A stretch of 36,596 nucleotides of DNA, from contig NZ_FOKQ01000035.1 in NCBI RefSeq assembly GCF_900112155.1, forward strand, positions 1 through 36,596. Reading direction: 5' to 3'. Shown piece by piece: positions 1 to 7,372 of this stretch. The stretch comes from Hominimerdicola alba (lineage in GTDB: Bacteria > Bacillota > Clostridia > Oscillospirales > Ruminococcaceae). Made by a program: the position numbers and the translations under genes. The notes under the pieces are model-generated. The model was not told the DNA's origin. It ran no database searches and was given only the letters and a program-made list of their open reading frames with translations. The number at the start of each line of letters is the position of its first letter. Positions within the stretch are counted from its first letter, which is position 1.

Positions 1-300
1 AGTCGGCAGGAATTATTACCAAGGGGCATGACCTCGCAATGGAGCTGCGCCGACGCCCTGTTATGGATAGGCAGAACGAAGGAAGTTGGGACTTCACGTG
101 ACGAATGATCCCGTTGGACAGAGGAGGTTTGCTGCCGTAACGGATATGGGTCGCATCAAGGCTGTCAAAACAGATCTCTCAAGACGTTTTGTTTGCTATA
201 CCCTGATAACGTTAAATCCGGCATTCAATGCTTTGGATCATCCATAACTTGGTTCATTTCTTGAACATAACTTTATGAAATACTGAGATTTCGCGAGTAT
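1..300 (+). mobile_element. Probable right end of an IS110-family insertion sequence
   Basis: An open frame runs from base 3 to a stop at 99-101. Its 32 codons include IITKGHD, which resembles the hydrophobic-then-ITKG tail I recall from clostridial IS110 transposases; this is a weak match from memory. The following 200 bases have no plausible gene. They hold small inverted repeats: GACAG/CTGTC enclosing CCGT/ACGG near 115-168, and GTTCA/TGAAC at 252-266. Such structure would fit an IS terminal region, and in the IS1111 subgroup the guide RNA lies on this side. An IS110 transposase start is present at the other end of the window, which supports a contig broken in the same IS. The inner border is unknown; it must lie before about 327, where the tail of another gene becomes readable. 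Confidence 0.35.
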
Positions 301-326
301 TTACGAGATTTTACAAGATATTTTGA

Positions 327-494
327 GGAGTTAATGGTCATAATGGCAATGACGGTAAAAATGGCATTGATGGACTTAACGGACAGAATAATGTTAACAC
401 AACATCGAACAATACAGCAAATATCGGCAATGCTTTTAATAAGCCTACCAATAACATTGCTAATGAGCCTACAAATCAACGCAAAGGAGATTAA
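327..494 (+). pseudogene. 3' remnant of a broken gene, possibly VirB6/TrbL-like C-terminus
   Basis: An open frame of 55 codons with no proper start begins just after an in-frame TGA at 324-326 and ends with TAA at 492-494, two bases before the PrgI-like gene. The product is low-complexity and rich in Asn and Gly (NGHNGNDGKNGIDG, then NTTSNNTANIGN). The AAAGGAGA near its end serves as ribosome binding site for the next gene. In Firmicute conjugation operons the gene before PrgI is often a VirB6/TrbL-like membrane protein with a hydrophilic tail, so this could be that tail. That identity rests on position and composition only. The break probably reflects the insertion sequence to its left. Confidence 0.45.
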
Positions 495-496
495 TT

Positions 497-865
497 ATGG
501 GAATGATACCTAAAAAAACCAAATCTGAGACAAAAGTATTCAAAGGTCTGACTGCACAGCGTTTTATGGGGCTTTTTGTCATAATCATGATATCATCAAT
601 GATAGGTTCCCTGATAGGTGGAGCGATGCAATGGCTTTTTATCGCTTGTTCTATAATCGTATATTTTATACTGACAGGAAAATCACTTACTAATCCATCT
701 CAGTCTTTTGCCCGCGGTCTGATAAACTTTATCCGATTTAAGTTTGACAACAACTTTTTTATTGGTTCTTCCAATCATGATTATATTGAATACCAGCAGA
801 CGATCAAGGAGAAAGAAAATGAAAAGTCTAAGAGAAATAAAAATAAAAAACATAAAGAAAACTAA
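497..865 (+). CDS. PrgI/VirB3-like membrane component of conjugative T4SS
   Basis: A 122-residue inner-membrane protein. Two hydrophobic segments (about residues 24-42 and 46-60) follow a short basic N-terminus, and a strongly basic Lys/Asn/Glu tail follows. This is the architecture of PrgI family proteins (VirB3 equivalents), which sit next to the VirB4 ATPase in Gram-positive type IV secretion systems and help recruit it to the membrane. The start at 497 has AAAGGAGA at 483-490. The reading frame overlaps the start of the VirB4 gene by 47 bases, suggesting translational coupling. The assignment rests on size, topology and the neighbouring VirB4, not on a catalytic motif. Confidence 0.75.
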   Translation: MGMIPKKTKSETKVFKGLTAQRFMGLFVIIMISSMIGSLIGGAMQWLFIACSIIVYFILTGKSLTNPSQSFARGLINFIRFKFDNNFFIGSSNHDYIEYQQTIKEKENEKSKRNKNKKHKEN

Positions 866-3497
866 AAAGGTCCGTGTTACATCAGCGATGTTTCTTGACA
901 ATCTGATCGACCTTAATTCATTCAGTGTTCCAGATGAGGAATTCATATTTAAGATAAAGGCTGACGGAAAAGATAAATACATATCGTTGTTGATGGTATC
1001 AGGTATTGATATCTTTCATTACACGGACAACGATATGGAATCCGTATTCCAGAACTTTGCCCGGGCAACTACATCAATGAAATGCGCTCACAAGTACATA
1101 TTTACAACATCATCGCCTTATTTCGAGCAGCAGAAGAACAATCTGCTGCTCAAGCGAAGAAACATCACTCATAAATATATAATGCGTATGATGGCAAGGA
1201 AAGAAAATGAGTTTCTTGAATTTGAAGAAAATCACAGTGACAGACTTGCATATCTACTGGTTTTTTCTGATGATATATCTGAGTTGGATGACTGCTGCAA
1301 GCGATTCAAGCGTGAAATGATAGATACCAATGTACTTTTTTGCAATGAAGAACAGACAATAGAGTTTTTTAATAAGTATCTTTGTTTTGACACTCAAAGT
1401 GAAAAACTGCATACATATACTGAAACGAACGATAAGACACTGCCTACAGAAATTAAGTTTTATCAGAATTATTTTAAGATCGAAGACAAGTACATAACCT
1501 CTTTGGTTGTCAATGACTATCCTGCTAACCTTAATGACCTTGAGCTTGCTGCACTTGTATCGACCTTCGCTGACTGCACTATCACATTTGATGTCAAATT
1601 CAGATCTAAGCAGATTGTGATTGATGAGATCAAACAATCCCTCAAAGAGTTGCGGTCACGTGCTGTTATTAAGCAGGATGTTGCTGATGATATCGATACT
1701 CAGAACGAATTTGATAAACTGACTGCTATATATAATGAAATAAGCAGCGGTAACGAACAGATGGTGTATACTACGCTGCGATTTTTCGTAACTTCAGACA
1801 GCTATGAAGAACTAAGTAAGCGTGTAAGAGATATTTCCGTAGAACTTGAAACAAGAGGTATTACATCTTTTGTTCCAATCAACGACCTGAAATCGGAATA
1901 CTTTGGTATGACAACCGATAGCAATACTATTCAGACTCCTTATCCATTGCAGGATACATATAAACGTCAGTATCCGTTCTATTATCAGTCGCACACGGAT
2001 CCTTCAGGCATTTTCTTCGGGTATACCGATACTCACGGTTTGAATATTTTTAACTGCTTTTACCGTAACGACAAGCAGGGACGTAACTCCTACGATCTGC
2101 TTGCAGTGGGCGTTAAAGGTTCAGGTAAATCTGTAACACTTAAAACTATGCTCCAGGATCAATTACTCCTGGGCAATAAAGTAATGGTCTTAGATATCGA
2201 AAATGAATACAGGGATATGGCGCGAATATTCGATGGACAAGTTATACGAATGTCACGCGGCAGCACGATAAATCCGTTACAGATACGCATGACGGTGCTT
2301 GCTGATGCTGAAAACGATGATGAAAATGATGGAGCTTCGATAACAAAATCAGAAGCGATATCAATGAACTTCACTTTGGAAATATCCAGAATAAGCTCAT
2401 TCTTCGGGCAGTATAATCCATCTCTTTCCGACGATGAATTATTCGCGCTGCGTGATGTTCTGGTCGCAGTATATAAGGAAAAAGGCATAACTGATACAAC
2501 GGATATATCTTCTTTTCTCCCGGAACAGTTTCCTATTTTCAGTGACCTATACAACTATCTCACGAACATTCAAAAGGATCAGACTCTGTCTGAATACGAA
2601 AGATCGAACTATAAAAAGCTTGAAACACAAGTCAAGCAGTTATCTAAGTATGGTGCTTTCGGTACGATGTTTGATAACTATACAAATGTAAATATCGATG
2701 ATAAAAACCTCATCGTCTTTGATGTCAAGCAGATTTCTGAAATGGAAACCAATGTTTATAATGCACAGCTTTTTAATATTTTATCCCTTATGTGGGCAGA
2801 AACTTGTAAAAACAGAGAACATAATGCTTTCGTTAGTCCACATGAAAGACGATATATTGTGTGTCTGTTAGATGAAGCTCACCGATTTATCTCTGTAAAA
2901 AACAGACAGGTAACGAAATTTATTGAGACTCTTCTCAGGCGTTCACGTAAGTATGATGCAGGATTATGGTTTGCATCACAGTCTATACTGGACTTTCTTC
3001 CGTCCTCGGACAGTGCTGAAACAGACGTAATAAAGACAATCTTCCAGCTTATACAGTATAAAATAATACTTAAACAGTCACCTGACAGCATACAAAAACT
3101 GCATGAGATATTCAGTCAGTTCACTCTTTCCGAACTGAATAATTCAACTAATTTTCAGGCAGGAGAAATGCTAATGTCACTTTCTGCCGGTCGAAACAAA
3201 GTTCATTGCTACAAAATTGCAACCGATTGCGATTTGATGTACATCGGTAATGCACAAGACAGAAGTGAAATTATACATAAGATATTCAATCGCTATTATA
3301 CTGAAATGAGTATGAAAGAATATGGCAAGCAATTATTAAATGATCCTGCTATCAGAGAAAACTTCTGCAAGGTTTTTACCAATGAGGTACTCAGCATTTT
3401 TGGTTTTGAAAAAGAAGATAGTGATTATCTTTATACTCTTGTAGCAAACACTGTTATTTCATTCGGACAAGAACTGATAGATATCGCAAAGGAGTAA
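819..3497 (+). CDS. VirB4-like conjugation ATPase
   Basis: An 892-residue cytoplasmic AAA+ ATPase that powers the mating channel. The Walker A motif GVKGSGKS is at about residues 431-438, and the Walker B motif with DEAH (LLDEAHRF) is at about 683-690. The N-terminal half is the usual poorly conserved VirB4/CagE-type region. An upstream in-frame ATG at 744 would place a hydrophobic stretch inside the PrgI gene. The start at 819 is preferred because it has AAGGAGA seven bases ahead and gives a normal VirB4 N-terminus. The gene lies four bases before the Ig-like surface protein gene, so the three genes form one operon. The C-terminal 80 residues after the ATPase core are not recognised. An exact copy of the 15-mer TTCTTTTCTCCCGGA is embedded at 2510-2524. 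Confidence 0.93.
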   Translation: MKSLREIKIKNIKKTKKVRVTSAMFLDNLIDLNSFSVPDEEFIFKIKADGKDKYISLLMVSGIDIFHYTDNDMESVFQNFARATTSMKCAHKYIFTTSSPYFEQQKNNLLLKRRNITHKYIMRMMARKENEFLEFEENHSDRLAYLLVFSDDISELDDCCKRFKREMIDTNVLFCNEEQTIEFFNKYLCFDTQSEKLHTYTETNDKTLPTEIKFYQNYFKIEDKYITSLVVNDYPANLNDLELAALVSTFADCTITFDVKFRSKQIVIDEIKQSLKELRSRAVIKQDVADDIDTQNEFDKLTAIYNEISSGNEQMVYTTLRFFVTSDSYEELSKRVRDISVELETRGITSFVPINDLKSEYFGMTTDSNTIQTPYPLQDTYKRQYPFYYQSHTDPSGIFFGYTDTHGLNIFNCFYRNDKQGRNSYDLLAVGVKGSGKSVTLKTMLQDQLLLGNKVMVLDIENEYRDMARIFDGQVIRMSRGSTINPLQIRMTVLADAENDDENDGASITKSEAISMNFTLEISRISSFFGQYNPSLSDDELFALRDVLVAVYKEKGITDTTDISSFLPEQFPIFSDLYNYLTNIQKDQTLSEYERSNYKKLETQVKQLSKYGAFGTMFDNYTNVNIDDKNLIVFDVKQISEMETNVYNAQLFNILSLMWAETCKNREHNAFVSPHERRYIVCLLDEAHRFISVKNRQVTKFIETLLRRSRKYDAGLWFASQSILDFLPSSDSAETDVIKTIFQLIQYKIILKQSPDSIQKLHEIFSQFTLSELNNSTNFQAGEMLMSLSAGRNKVHCYKIATDCDLMYIGNAQDRSEIIHKIFNRYYTEMSMKEYGKQLLNDPAIRENFCKVFTNEVLSIFGFEKEDSDYLYTLVANTVISFGQELIDIAKE

Positions 3498-3501
3498 TGA
3501 T

Positions 3502-4746
3502 ATGGAAACAAAAAAAAGCAATATAATATATACCTTATTCTTACTCATAACATTTCCACTATTTTTCTTTATGCTGAGTTATCCAGCTATACGAACAAAG
3601 GCTAATGACAGTAAAAGTAAGTTCTATAATGAAAGCATTGAATTGGGTGCCTACATGATTAAGGTATCCGATGCGGCATATCTTGAAGATAAATCAGAAC
3701 TTGATTTTATGCTATCTGTAATAAAAAAATCAGGCAAAACTGAAGAAGTAAAGCCTGAGATAGAGTCAGTATACTATTATTATAAAGGTGGAAAATACAA
3801 AGATGTAACATCGAACATGACCATAGATCAGCTGAATGACATATCATCACTTGCAAAAATAAGCGATGCTGAAAGTGAGTTTTCTTATATAGGTATTGCT
3901 ATCTCTTACAAAGAAAATGACCACTATGCCGATGATAAAGTCGATGAATTCGGTGATACGATCAAGGGTGAGCTGATCGAAGGCAAAACATATAAAGTGG
4001 TCATTTGTATAGATAAACGTGATATAGAATTCATGGATTCCAAGGACTACGATCCCAAAGGCAAGGATCTTTCATCAAAAGAAAGTGATGATACCAGCAG
4101 TGAATATGAAGATGATTCCTCAAAGCCCGAGTATACTTCTATAATAACTACAACTACAAAACCAATGCTTGAGCCGGAAAGTCAACCGATCACAACGACA
4201 AGCAGAACTACTAAAAGCTCATCATCTACTACAAAAAAAGACAACAGTTCCTCCGCTGCTAGTCATAATAATTCAGTAGAAAATGGAAACGTTGGAGGTT
4301 ATTCAGGTGGGTATTCCGGTGGAGGATATTCAGGCGGAGGTAATAATTACAACGACTATGAAGAACCTCCGAGAGAAGAAGGAACAACAACCACTAAGCA
4401 AGTTACAACATCAGTAACAACTACAGCAACAACACCTCAGCCGACCGTTACAACAACACCTGCGCCTGTCACAAGAGCTATTATTCATGTGGACGGTATA
4501 AGGCTGGAAACAGACTATGCTGCAAATAATGTTACTCTTAAAATCGGTGAAAAACATAAAATAAAAGCTGTAATATCACCAGATAATGCAGATGACAAGT
4601 CAGTAAAATGGGAAAGTAACCGTGAAGATATTGCTGTTATCGATGCAGACGGAGAGATAAAAGCAGTCGGAAAAGGTAAGGCTATAATCACCGCAACGAC
4701 AAATGACGGCGGTCTGAAAGCAAGCTGCATGGTGACAGTATCATAA
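3502..4746 (+). CDS. Membrane-anchored surface protein with C-terminal bacterial Ig-like (Big2) domain
   Basis: A 414-residue protein with one N-terminal hydrophobic segment (about residues 9-27) and no lipobox cysteine, so it is probably a type II-anchored or exported protein. The exported part contains a charged domain, then a long Ser/Thr-rich linker with Thr runs, then a Gly/Tyr repeat stretch (GGYSGGYSGGGYSGGG) at about residues 264-279, then a second Thr/Pro linker. It ends with a Big2-type domain (about 325-414): VTLKIGEKHKIKAVISP, WESNREDIAVID, and GKAIITATTNDG. Ig-like domains on linkers commonly serve as adhesins, so a role in mating-pair contact is plausible but inferred. The gene starts four bases after virB4, in the same operon. 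A TGTGTC palindrome follows the stop. Confidence 0.75.
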   Translation: METKKSNIIYTLFLLITFPLFFFMLSYPAIRTKANDSKSKFYNESIELGAYMIKVSDAAYLEDKSELDFMLSVIKKSGKTEEVKPEIESVYYYYKGGKYKDVTSNMTIDQLNDISSLAKISDAESEFSYIGIAISYKENDHYADDKVDEFGDTIKGELIEGKTYKVVICIDKRDIEFMDSKDYDPKGKDLSSKESDDTSSEYEDDSSKPEYTSIITTTTKPMLEPESQPITTTSRTTKSSSSTTKKDNSSSAASHNNSVENGNVGGYSGGYSGGGYSGGGNNYNDYEEPPREEGTTTTKQVTTSVTTTATTPQPTVTTTPAPVTRAIIHVDGIRLETDYAANNVTLKIGEKHKIKAVISPDNADDKSVKWESNREDIAVIDADGEIKAVGKGKAIITATTNDGGLKASCMVTVS

Positions 4747-4750
4747 ATAA

Positions 4751-4766
4751 TGTGTCTATAGACACA
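4751..4766. repeat. Palindrome TGTGTCTATAGACACA, copy 1
   Basis: An exact 16-bp perfect palindrome, four bases after the surface-protein stop and upstream of the next gene's ribosome binding site. It is the first of nine copies (see 16431, 18869, 20376, 21623, 27021, 28942, 29165, 31816). It resembles the Bacillus parS site TGTTTCACGTGAAACA at 10 of 16 positions, and the element encodes its own ParA/ParB. Confidence 0.95.
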
Positions 4767-4794
4767 GATATCATTAAAAAAGGAGAATAAAAAA

Positions 4795-5583
4795 ATGACT
4801 GATAAAAACAATATATCATACGATAAATATCCGTTTCATGACGATGTTAAGCTTTCTTATTTCGGCAGATCTGACAAGGAAATCGACTACATAATCAGGC
4901 AAGGAATTGATGATTTTAAGAACGGAAGATCGTTTCCCGAGAACGGTAATTTCAACGGACTTGACAATTACAGCGTTATGATGGAGATAAATAATACTGT
5001 TGTCGGTGTTCGTCTGCCCGATCTTACCTATGCAACATGGAACGGTAATACAACAGATGGTGTCAGCAACGGACACTATATGATGACAAGAAAAAGTGCT
5101 CTTGAAGACTTCGCAATACGCGCAAATATCATCGACAAGCAGAGGTATATTACTAACGATGAATACTCTAAGATAATGATTGACGGTCTGATTCCCGAAA
5201 GAATAAGAGATGATATTTCCGAAAACTTGCAGGATAATCTTGACAGTTACGGCTCGGATGGTTTCACTTTCTGCGTTATTTCATATGCAGGAAATAGCGT
5301 AGCAACCTCCATGAATATGATGGATAACGATACATTTTACGAACATATCAGAGATTTCTTTGATGAAAACGATTGGTATCCTGACGGCGATTATGTTGAT
5401 TTTCGGGTGACAGAATATAAATACGGATTTGGTAAAAGCACTGCAACAGATAAGCAAATCGAATATATAAATAACCATCTCGATAACGTATTACTGTTCT
5501 CACAGGAAACGGATCATCAAGCTTTTGAAGTAGACAGGCAGTATATTTTGAACCTTGACATGGGAGAATATCATGGACGATAA
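4795..5583 (+). CDS. Hypothetical acidic protein
   Basis: A 262-residue soluble protein, not recognised, rich in Asp, Asn and Tyr, with no signal peptide or membrane segment. The start is supported by AAAAGGAG at about 4779-4786. The next gene's ATG overlaps its stop (ATGGACGATAA), so the two are coupled. It lies in the conjugation region between the surface protein and the relaxase module, so an accessory role in transfer is possible but unproven. A parallel acidic Tyr/Asp-rich composition is seen in the accessory proteins at 34747 and 35115, but I see no clear shared motif. Confidence 0.7.
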   Translation: MTDKNNISYDKYPFHDDVKLSYFGRSDKEIDYIIRQGIDDFKNGRSFPENGNFNGLDNYSVMMEINNTVVGVRLPDLTYATWNGNTTDGVSNGHYMMTRKSALEDFAIRANIIDKQRYITNDEYSKIMIDGLIPERIRDDISENLQDNLDSYGSDGFTFCVISYAGNSVATSMNMMDNDTFYEHIRDFFDENDWYPDGDYVDFRVTEYKYGFGKSTATDKQIEYINNHLDNVLLFSQETDHQAFEVDRQYILNLDMGEYHGR

Positions 5584-6214
5584 TAACTTTTTTGAATATC
5601 CGTACAGCGAATTCCGCGATGGTGTTGAACAGGATTTCACCGAGAATGTCAGAGTAAAAAAGAAAGTATTTTATAAAAACATAGGTATAATAGCTGCCGG
5701 TATAGTATGTATGTTACTGTTCGTTCTCAGGCTGCCAAGCATATTCCTGTGGTTAGGTATAATACTTCTTATCGTTGGTTCTGTTCTATTCAAAAACACG
5801 TCAAAGCACGATGAACACTTGCTTGAAATATATGCCGGAGAACGTAAGATGGAGCTTATATATTATACAAACAGCTATCGTTTCAAGCGTGTTCTGAATG
5901 TAGCTTATGAAGATATTCTACGTGCAGAATTCGCTAATAACAGCTATGAAAAATTTCGTTTGTGCTTTAAAACCAGTGAAGATACAAACCTAAGTTCATT
6001 CACTTTGGACAACAAAAAGCTTGACGAACCTCTTGAAAATATATTAGAATTTGACCTTGCTCCTAACTCACTTGAACAAGGTTTCTTTTTATATCTTGCT
6101 TCAAGCTGTTTCGTTATCCGTAACTACAACAGGAAGAAAATTGAGAAAAAATACGGAACAGCCGAGGAATATTTTAATAATATAGGTGCTGATTTCTTTT
6201 CTCCCGGAGAATAA
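5573..6214 (+). CDS. Hypothetical two-TM membrane protein
   Basis: A 213-residue protein with two adjacent hydrophobic segments (about residues 37-53 and 56-74), followed by a soluble cytoplasmic domain of about 140 residues ending in FFSPGE. This start has GGGAGAA at 5563-5569 and overlaps the preceding stop. The alternative start at 5555 would lie inside the upstream gene without a good binding site. The domain order (two TM, then a mixed beta-rich region) recalls small PH-like membrane proteins, but I do not recognise a family. The 15-mer TTCTTTTCTCCCGGA sits exactly at 6194-6208 and encodes the end of the protein. Confidence 0.72.
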   Translation: MDDNNFFEYPYSEFRDGVEQDFTENVRVKKKVFYKNIGIIAAGIVCMLLFVLRLPSIFLWLGIILLIVGSVLFKNTSKHDEHLLEIYAGERKMELIYYTNSYRFKRVLNVAYEDILRAEFANNSYEKFRLCFKTSEDTNLSSFTLDNKKLDEPLENILEFDLAPNSLEQGFFLYLASSCFVIRNYNRKKIEKKYGTAEEYFNNIGADFFSPGE

Positions 6215-6229
6215 AAAGGAGTAACTTAT

Positions 6230-6619
6230 ATGAGTAAGAGTAAGAATGATATTCACATAAGAGGTCTTTCAGATAAAACGCTTAATGAACTAGATAATAT
6301 AATGATAAAGCGTGGAATAGTATCAAGGAATGATATGATATGCAAAATTATTGAGGAATATGTTGCCTGCAATAATGATGAAATGGTAGAATATCTTCCA
6401 AAAATCGTTCGATCTCTGTGTGAAACAGAGATAAAAAACACATCTGCTAATTCAACTGAGGTCCTTACAGATGTTTACAGAACACTGCTAAGATTGATTA
6501 GAATTACGCAGAAACTTGAAAATTTTCTCTATCCTGAACTTGATAAAAATGATGTAAACGACCTGAATTCTAAGCAGCTTTTGGCGATTATAGAATCTGC
6601 GGAACAAGCTTCGCCTTGA
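6230..6619 (+). CDS. Ribbon-helix-helix protein, probable relaxosome/iteron-binding factor
   Basis: A 129-residue protein. Its N-terminus (DIHIRGLSDKTLNELD, then SRNDMICKIIEEYV) has the pattern of an RHH DNA-binding fold: a short beta strand, helix, turn, helix. The rest is helical and may mediate oligomerisation. The start has AAAAAGGAG 10 bases upstream. It lies immediately before five 16-bp iterons and two hairpins, with the relaxase beyond, so it may bind the iterons as an accessory transfer protein or autoregulator. That role is inferred from position. A second, unrelated RHH gene lies on the other side of the array at 6914. Confidence 0.65.
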   Translation: MSKSKNDIHIRGLSDKTLNELDNIMIKRGIVSRNDMICKIIEEYVACNNDEMVEYLPKIVRSLCETEIKNTSANSTEVLTDVYRTLLRLIRITQKLENFLYPELDKNDVNDLNSKQLLAIIESAEQASP

Positions 6620-6647
6620 TTCAGTCAAAAATCAGCATCTAAAAAGA

Positions 6648-6780
6648 GTATATCCGTATATCCAAATAGCTATAAACAGTATATCTGTATATCCAAAACA
6701 GTATATCCGTATATCTGTTTTGAGAATATTCAGCTAAACGAAGTATATCCGTATATCCGAATTAGTATATCTGTATATCC
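6648..6780 (+). repeat. Five iterons GTATATCCGTATATCC upstream of the relaxase module
   Basis: Five direct copies of a 16-mer start at 6648, 6679, 6701, 6743 and 6765. Each is a tandem pair of 8-mers (GTATATCC or GTATATCT), and the only differences are C/T at the last base of a half. Start-to-start distances are 31, 22, 42 and 22 bp, each close to a whole number of DNA turns (3, 2, 4, 2). All copies have one orientation, so a protein bound at each would sit on one face of the DNA. They are followed directly by two hairpins and the transfer genes. They could be accessory binding sites of an oriT, or replication iterons. Confidence 0.92.
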
Positions 6781-6816
6781 ATTTTATACTAACCAGTTCC
6801 CACGTTTTTGACCTTA

Positions 6817-6862
6817 AAAGTGCGGTACTACCGCACTTTCTTACTGGAGATGTCCCATCTCC
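6817..6862 (+). other. Two adjacent hairpins, candidate oriT/nic region
   Basis: The first is a perfect inverted repeat AAAGTGCGGTA-C-TACCGCACTTT at 6817-6839. The second is GGAGATG-TCC-CATCTCC at 6846-6862. They lie between the iterons and the RHH/relaxase gene pair. Relaxases of the MobP type recognise an inverted repeat next to their nick site, and oriT is usually beside the relaxase gene, so this is the best oriT candidate. The nick base cannot be read from sequence alone. The second hairpin could also act in the 5' leader of the 6914 gene. Confidence 0.6.
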
Positions 6863-6913
6863 TTTATGCTCATTACCTATTTATCAGCCGCAATAAAAAA
6901 AGGAGTGATTGAA

Positions 6914-7372
6914 ATGCCCAAAACCAAAAGACTATTTTCACTGGATGACCGAACATTAGATTTATTAGACCTATTGAAAACAGAACGTGGTCTTACAAAT
7001 ACATCAGAATTATTAAGAGTGCTGATACTGGAAGCAGCCATTGCCGAAAACATCACAAGCGACTATGGTGAACTGCCGAGTACATCAGAACGTAAACGGG
7101 CTAAATCTGATATAGCGTCTAGGCTTGACCGTATGGAAGTAGCTTTATCCAAGCTGTCACATCAGATGGGTGACATTAAAGAATACACCTACGAAACACG
7201 AGACGGAGTTAACAGCTACCTAAACTTTTTAGGAGTTGAAAACACAGATACAGCTGACGAAAACATTAACAGCCAAACGATACATAAAAGCATACAACAG
7301 GCAAAACAAAATTACAACTCTCAGATGCGGCAAAATGCAATTAATAAAGCTAACTTCGGAGGTGGATACTAA
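6914..7372 (+). CDS. RHH relaxosome accessory protein (MobC-like)
   Basis: A 152-residue protein. The N-terminus (MPKTKRLFSLDDRTLDLLDLL, about residues 1-45) fits an RHH DNA-binding domain. It is followed by a helical, coiled-coil-like segment (ASRLDRMEVALSKLSHQMGD, about 75-100) and a Gln/Asn-rich tail. The start at 6914 has AAAGGAGTGAT directly upstream; the alternative at 6866 would begin within the hairpin region. The stop overlaps the relaxase start (TAATG), so both are translated together. Small RHH proteins encoded just before a relaxase typically help it bind and bend oriT. Confidence 0.72.
   Translation: MPKTKRLFSLDDRTLDLLDLLKTERGLTNTSELLRVLILEAAIAENITSDYGELPSTSERKRAKSDIASRLDRMEVALSKLSHQMGDIKEYTYETRDGVNSYLNFLGVENTDTADENINSQTIHKSIQQAKQNYNSQMRQNAINKANFGGGY

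Noticed and set aside
1-300. 3' end of a group II intron
   Set aside because: No domain V signature is visible; the IS110 right-end reading agrees better with the transposase start at the other end.
744-818. Longer N-terminus for VirB4 starting at 744
   Set aside because: It overlaps most of the PrgI tail in another frame, lacks a ribosome site and adds an unlikely hydrophobic leader; ATG 819 has AAGGAGA.
3502-4746. Wall hydrolase (VirB1-like) role for the gene after virB4
   Set aside because: No NlpC/P60, CHAP or lysozyme motif; the visible domain is Ig-like.
6648-6780. CRISPR array
   Set aside because: The repeats are 16 bp and the gaps between them vary (15, 6, 26 and 6 bp). This is iteron geometry; no cas genes are present.
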